A stretch of 36,014 bases of DNA from Nanobdellota archaeon (lineage in GTDB: Archaea > Nanobdellota > Nanobdellia > Woesearchaeales > GW2011-AR9), in assembly GCA_018824365.1 (NCBI GenBank), contig JAHJGQ010000091.1, positions 1 to 36,014 on the forward strand, written 5' to 3'. Position numbers and translations under genes: made by a program. This document shows positions 33,179 to 36,014 of the stretch, piece after piece. A model generated the notes under the pieces. It was not told the origin of the DNA. It did no database searches and saw nothing but the letters and a program-made list of their open reading frames with translations. Positions within the stretch are counted from its first letter, which is position 1. The number at the start of each line of letters is the position of its first letter.

Positions 33179-34072
33179 ATGATAGACATAGTTTTTCTGG
33201 GAACTGGATGTATGCAACCAACTAAAGCTAGAAACCATTCCGGATTCCTACTTAGATTTAATGAAGAAAATATCTTGTTTGATTGCGGTGAAAATATTCA
33301 AAGACAGATGCGTATAGCAGGAATTAAACCAGCAAAAATAACCAAATTATTGATAAGCCACTGGCACGGCGACCATGTTTTCGGCATCCCTGGATTGATG
33401 AGCTCTATGGGTGCAGACCAGTTTGCAAAGAAACTGTTTATCTACGGACCAAAAGGAACAAAAAAGTATTTAGAGCATCTTTTCAAGTCGTTTGTCAGTA
33501 AAGACATAATTGAACATGAAGTATTTGAAGTCAATGCACCGGGAATAATATTTGAAAATGAAGATTTTATGATTGAATCTGAACCTTTAAAACATTCTGC
33601 TCTTTGTGTAGGATATAAATTTATCGAAAAAGATAGGTTAAGGATCAATCTTGCTAAAGCTAATAAGCTGGGTCTGGAAGGTCCGGTGTTAGGTAAGATT
33701 CAGCAAGGTAAAAATATAGTTCATGAAGGAAGAAAAGTTAACTTTGAAGAACTTACTTATGTTGTTAAAGGAAAAAGGATAGCTTACATCGCAGATACAA
33801 TCCCTTGTGAAGGAGCAAACAATTTAGCTAAATATGTAGATTTGTTAATTTCAGAAGGTACGCATCTAAGTGATATTAGTGAGAAAAGTAAAAAATATAT
33901 GCATCTGACGGTTAAAGATGCTGCTTTGATCGCTTCTGAAAATAATGCTAAAAAACTTGTCTTAACACATATCAGCCAGAGATACAAGAGCACGATGGAA
34001 ATTATTGAAGAAGCCAGAACTTACTTTGATGATACTATTGTTGCTGAAGATTTTATGAAGATAAAAGTATAA
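33179..34072 (+). CDS. rnz: Ribonuclease Z (tRNA 3'-end endonuclease)
   Basis: From the ATG at 33179 the protein has 297 residues and begins directly with the family start IDIVFLGTGCMQPTKARNHSGFLL. The zinc motif HxHxDH is SHWHGDHVFGIPGL (His61, His63, Asp65, His66). Further ligands sit in PLKHSALCVGYKF, IAYIADT and LVLTHISQRY. RNase Z cuts tRNA precursors just after the discriminator base, needed here because neither tRNA gene encodes CCA. A longer frame upstream overlaps the HAD gene and is unlike the family. The 1-nt spacing suggests an operon with the HAD gene. Confidence 0.95.
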   Translation: MIDIVFLGTGCMQPTKARNHSGFLLRFNEENILFDCGENIQRQMRIAGIKPAKITKLLISHWHGDHVFGIPGLMSSMGADQFAKKLFIYGPKGTKKYLEHLFKSFVSKDIIEHEVFEVNAPGIIFENEDFMIESEPLKHSALCVGYKFIEKDRLRINLAKANKLGLEGPVLGKIQQGKNIVHEGRKVNFEELTYVVKGKRIAYIADTIPCEGANNLAKYVDLLISEGTHLSDISEKSKKYMHLTVKDAALIASENNAKKLVLTHISQRYKSTMEIIEEARTYFDDTIVAEDFMKIKV

Positions 34073-34137
34073 CTACCAACCACAATAATCGATAATAACT
34101 ATTAATTATTTAACGTTTCGATATTAATGTCCATACT

Positions 34138-34539
34138 ATGAACAGAAAAGCCAAAGGCACGAATGGGGAAAGGGAACTAATAAAATTCTTTAATGAAAGT
34201 GGAACTTGGAGCGCTATACGTTCTGCAGGATCAGGAAGCTCTAGGTATCCTTCTCCCGATGTTCTTGCCGCCAATGCCATCAGAAGGTTGGCTATAGAAT
34301 GCAAGACGACAAAAGATAAAAAAAAATACTTTCAGGAAGATGAAATAGAACAATTACAAACATTTTCTCAAAAATTCGGAGCAGAAAGTTGGATTGGAGT
34401 GAGATTCCCTAACCAACCCTGGTATTTTTTAATGTTAGAAGATCTAGAGAAAACAGGCAAGGGCTGGGCAATTTCTTTAGAATTAGCGGAAAGAAAAGGA
34501 TTATTAATAGAAGAATTGATAGGAACTAATCAGCTATAA
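34138..34539 (+). CDS. hjc: Holliday junction resolvase Hjc
   Basis: The 133-residue protein matches archaeal Hjc, a dimeric structure-specific nuclease that resolves four-way junctions. The catalytic residues are in order: Glu11 in NGERELIKFF, the SAGSGSSRYPSPDV loop with Asp41, and the ExK pair Glu54/Lys56 in LAIECKTTK. The C-terminal strand region GVRFPNQPWYFLMLEDL is typical. The size is normal. It follows RNase Z by 65 nt, with AT-rich sequence that could hold a promoter (ATTATTTAACG near 34103). Confidence 0.95.
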   Translation: MNRKAKGTNGERELIKFFNESGTWSAIRSAGSGSSRYPSPDVLAANAIRRLAIECKTTKDKKKYFQEDEIEQLQTFSQKFGAESWIGVRFPNQPWYFLMLEDLEKTGKGWAISLELAERKGLLIEELIGTNQL

Positions 34540-34600
34540 AAAACAAAAGATTTAAAAGTGTATTATTCAAATGATATATGAATAAAAGCTTCTTTATAAG

Positions 34601-35341
34601 ATGAGACTAACAAAAAAAAAAATTGAAGAAATAATGCTGTCTATTCTAGGTGAAGAAGGTTTACCTTTAGTTAAAGAGCTTACCGATAAAGAAAATGTTT
34701 CTGAATTTGAGCTGGCTGATAAGATTAAGAAGGATATTAAAGTAGTCAGAAGAATGTTATATTTATTATATAACCACAATTTAATATGTTTTACTCGTAA
34801 AAAAGATAAACAAAAAGGATGGTATATATATTATTGGACCCTGATTCCTGAAAGTATAAGATTCAATTATTTTAAACGTAAAAAAGAGCTACTAGAAAGG
34901 CTTAAAGAAAGTTTAAACGAAGAAAATAAAGAACTTTTTTTTGTCTGTCCAAACAATTGTGTAAGGCTCAATTTTGATCAGTCGATGGATTTTGAATTCC
35001 ATTGCCCTGAATGTGGAGAACTTATTTCTCAGGACAATAGTAAAGAAAGAATAAAAATGCTTCAAAAAGATATAAAAGATATTGAAAAAGAACTGGAAGC
35101 AATGAAAATTCGGCGAAATGTTAGAAGGAAGAAGGTTAAAGAACGTAAGAAAGAAGTAAAGACAAAGAAAAAGATTGTAAAGAAAACCATAACAAAAAAA
35201 AGTGTAAAAAAGAAAGCACCTGCAACTAAAAAATCGGTTAAATCTATTAAGAAAATTAAACCTAAAAAAACTACAAAGATAGTTGCGAAAAAAAAGGAAG
35301 TGGTTAAAAAGAAGAAAAAAACCATTAAAGAAAAAAAATAA
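34601..35341 (+). CDS. tfe: Transcription factor TFE alpha with a lysine-rich C-terminal tail
   Basis: Residues 1-95 form an extended winged helix (VKELTDKENVSEFELADKIKKDIKVVRRMLYLLYNHNLICFTRKKDKQKGWYIYYWTL). A zinc ribbon follows (Cys116, Cys120, Cys135, Cys138: FVCPNNC and HCPECG). This is TFE, the archaeal TFIIE-alpha homologue that helps open the promoter and stabilise RNA polymerase with TBP and TFB. A coiled helix (150-170) precedes a tail of about 76 residues, of which about half are lysine, in KKSVKKKAPATKK-type repeats like histone H1 tails. Typical TFE ends near 170-190 residues. The tail is therefore an addition, likely binding DNA. Confidence 0.9.
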   Translation: MRLTKKKIEEIMLSILGEEGLPLVKELTDKENVSEFELADKIKKDIKVVRRMLYLLYNHNLICFTRKKDKQKGWYIYYWTLIPESIRFNYFKRKKELLERLKESLNEENKELFFVCPNNCVRLNFDQSMDFEFHCPECGELISQDNSKERIKMLQKDIKDIEKELEAMKIRRNVRRKKVKERKKEVKTKKKIVKKTITKKSVKKKAPATKKSVKSIKKIKPKKTTKIVAKKKEVVKKKKKTIKEKK

Positions 35342-35342
35342 A

Positions 35343-35555
35343 TTATCTTTTCTTAACTTTCAAAGGTTTTCTTTTAATCGCTTTTTCAATTACTAATTCT
35401 TCATTGAGAATTTTTGAAGTAACTTTTTGGATATTCAATTCCATAGAAGCAACTCTTCTTTCCATTAGAATCAGAACTCTCAATGAATAGACAATTGCAG
35501 CCAAAGTACCGATAATTACAGCAAGAATGACTTCCGCTAACTCTAAACCTGGCAT
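35343..35555 (-). CDS. Small single-pass membrane protein
   Basis: The 70-residue protein has one membrane helix near the N terminus (LAEVILAVIIGTLAAIVYSLRVLILM, about 6-31). A short coiled stretch (ERRVASMELNIQKVTSKILNEELVIEKAI) and a basic end (KRKPLKVKKR) follow. It is one nucleotide from the convergent TFE stop. AGAGGTGT at 35563-35570, 7 nt before the ATG, is a strong ribosome binding site, which supports it as a real gene. It lies just downstream of the truncated Nudix gene on the same strand. The function is unknown. Confidence 0.75.
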   Translation of the reverse strand: MPGLELAEVILAVIIGTLAAIVYSLRVLILMERRVASMELNIQKVTSKILNEELVIEKAIKRKPLKVKKR

Positions 35556-35562
35556 TTTTTAC

Positions 35563-35570
35563 ACACCTCT
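35563..35570 (-). promoter_or_regulatory. Strong Shine-Dalgarno for the 70-residue membrane protein
   Basis: AGAGGTGT on the minus strand lies 7 nt upstream of the ATG at 35555, one of very few clear ribosome binding sites in the window. It suggests internal initiation on a transcript that starts upstream at the Nudix gene. Confidence 0.6.
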
Positions 35571-35577
35571 TTTATTT

Positions 35578-35778
35578 TTATTCTAATTCTTCATATAATT
35601 CTCTTTTTAGCGCCTCATACGCACCCTCTTCTTGTTCCACGCCTCCACCAAAAAAACTATATTTAAGCCTATACTGTTTAATCCAATAAGTTTCATCCTT
35701 TTGTTGAAAATAAAATTTATCTCTTTCCTTATTTGTTATTATTATTCCCACTCCCATATACACCTTATCCTCTTCCAT
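35578..35778 (-). pseudogene. Truncated Nudix hydrolase
   Basis: The 66-residue frame has the front half of a Nudix domain (KVYMGVGIIITNKERDKFYFQQKDETYW, then FGGGVEQEEGAYEALKRELYEELE). The Nudix box GX5EX7REUXEE is complete through its catalytic glutamates. The protein stops immediately after, whereas Nudix enzymes need another 60-90 residues to finish the fold. The downstream DNA carries a different small gene and no continuing Nudix frame. Promoter and start look intact (TATA 29 nt upstream). It is most likely a 3'-truncated gene. A functional mini-protein is less likely. Confidence 0.65.
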
Positions 35779-35798
35779 TAAATCTTAATCGAAAAATT

Positions 35799-35807
35799 CT
35801 TTATAAG
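35799..35807 (-). promoter_or_regulatory. TATA box of the truncated Nudix gene
   Basis: On the minus strand CTTATAAAG begins 29 nt upstream of the ATG at 35778, matching the leaderless geometry of intact genes, so transcription probably still occurs. Confidence 0.5.
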
Positions 35808-35810
35808 GTT

Positions 35811-36014
35811 TTATGCAAAATAAATTTTTTCATAAAAATTAATTCGGTTATTACAACAATCTTTAAAAAAGGGGTTCAATTTAAAATGCTTACAATTATT
35901 TCCGAAAATGTTAACAAATTCATTTAGAAATACTTCTTTGCAATTTTCCAAAATTATTTTTTCCACAATTGGTTCTAATTCTCGTTTTAATGTTTCGTCT
36001 GAGCTTTCTTTCTG
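35811..36014 (-). CDS. C-terminal fragment of an unidentified protein (start outside window)
   Basis: On the minus strand a frame is open from the window edge for 67 codons to TAA at 35811-35813. The product begins QKESSDETLKRELEPIVEKI and ends INFYEKIYFA. It is helical at first, then rich in Phe, Asn and Cys (GNNCKHF and KDCCNN). No family is recognised. The stop lies just above the Nudix gene's TATA box, a spacing typical of real gene borders in this window, which is the main support beyond the open frame. Confidence 0.5.
   Translation of the reverse strand, partial: QKESSDETLKRELEPIVEKIILENCKEVFLNEFVNIFGNNCKHFKLNPFFKDCCNNRINFYEKIYFA

Noticed and set aside
1-36014. CRISPR array, transposase or prophage genes
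   Set aside because: I saw no regularly spaced repeats, transposase motifs or phage structural genes on either strand.

Overview
The window is AT-rich, gene-dense archaeal chromosome. Archaeal markers are PCNA, a TFE-alpha-like factor, RNA polymerase subunit P, ribosomal protein L37Ae, prefoldin beta, Hjc, archaeal-type RNase J and RNase Z, a DRG-family GTPase, Dph6, HerA and intron-bearing tRNAs. Bacterial-type DNA gyrase A and ScpB also occur. Together with the short intergenic gaps, many small lineage-style hypotheticals and very low GC, this suggests a DPANN archaeon (Woesearchaeota/Pacearchaeota-like). The lineage is an inference. Most promoters show a TATA box about 29-33 nt upstream of the ATG, so most mRNAs look leaderless. 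Shine-Dalgarno motifs appear at only a few genes.

Layout. 1-8.1 kb: the end of an unknown gene; a minus-strand gyrA plus degenerate THUMP methyltransferase operon; a DUF4234-like membrane protein; an unknown gene plus scpB; and a secreted lamin-tail-domain protein. 8.2-10.5 kb: three small coiled-coil proteins in tandem, an intron-containing tRNA-Leu and a frameshifted gene. 10.6-17.4 kb: RNase J, PCNA, a tandem PurE-like protein without the catalytic histidines, then radical SAM, U32 peptidase-family and dihydroorotate dehydrogenase genes. 17.5-24.9 kb: phosphoribosyltransferase, dCMP-type deaminase, HerA, CTP synthase, a membrane protein, and the overlapping dph6-ribL pair. 24.9-28.6 kb: a glutaminase-less asparagine synthetase-like protein, a DRG GTPase, a small MscS-like channel, prefoldin beta, rpoP, L37Ae, and a tRNA-Pro interrupted inside its T-loop. 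28.6-36 kb: M24 and M16 peptidases flanking a 440-nt hairpin-rich gap, TyrRS, a HAD hydrolase preceded by a leaderless mini-ORF, RNase Z, Hjc, TFE with a lysine-rich tail, a small membrane protein, a truncated Nudix gene and a partial gene at the edge.

Functional themes. Information processing dominates: topology and segregation (GyrA, ScpB), replication and repair (PCNA, HerA, Hjc), transcription (TFE, RpoP), tRNA and RNA maturation (RNase Z, RNase J, TyrRS, U32, THUMP) and translation factors (Dph6, DRG, L37Ae). Pyrimidine metabolism is represented by PyrD, PyrG, the deaminase and possibly the phosphoribosyltransferase. The most unusual items are the T-loop intron of tRNA-Pro, the heavily interrupted tRNA-Leu, the PurE-like and THUMP proteins that have lost catalytic motifs, and candidate operators at gyrA and at the phosphoribosyltransferase gene. 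I found no CRISPR array, insertion sequence or clear defence system.
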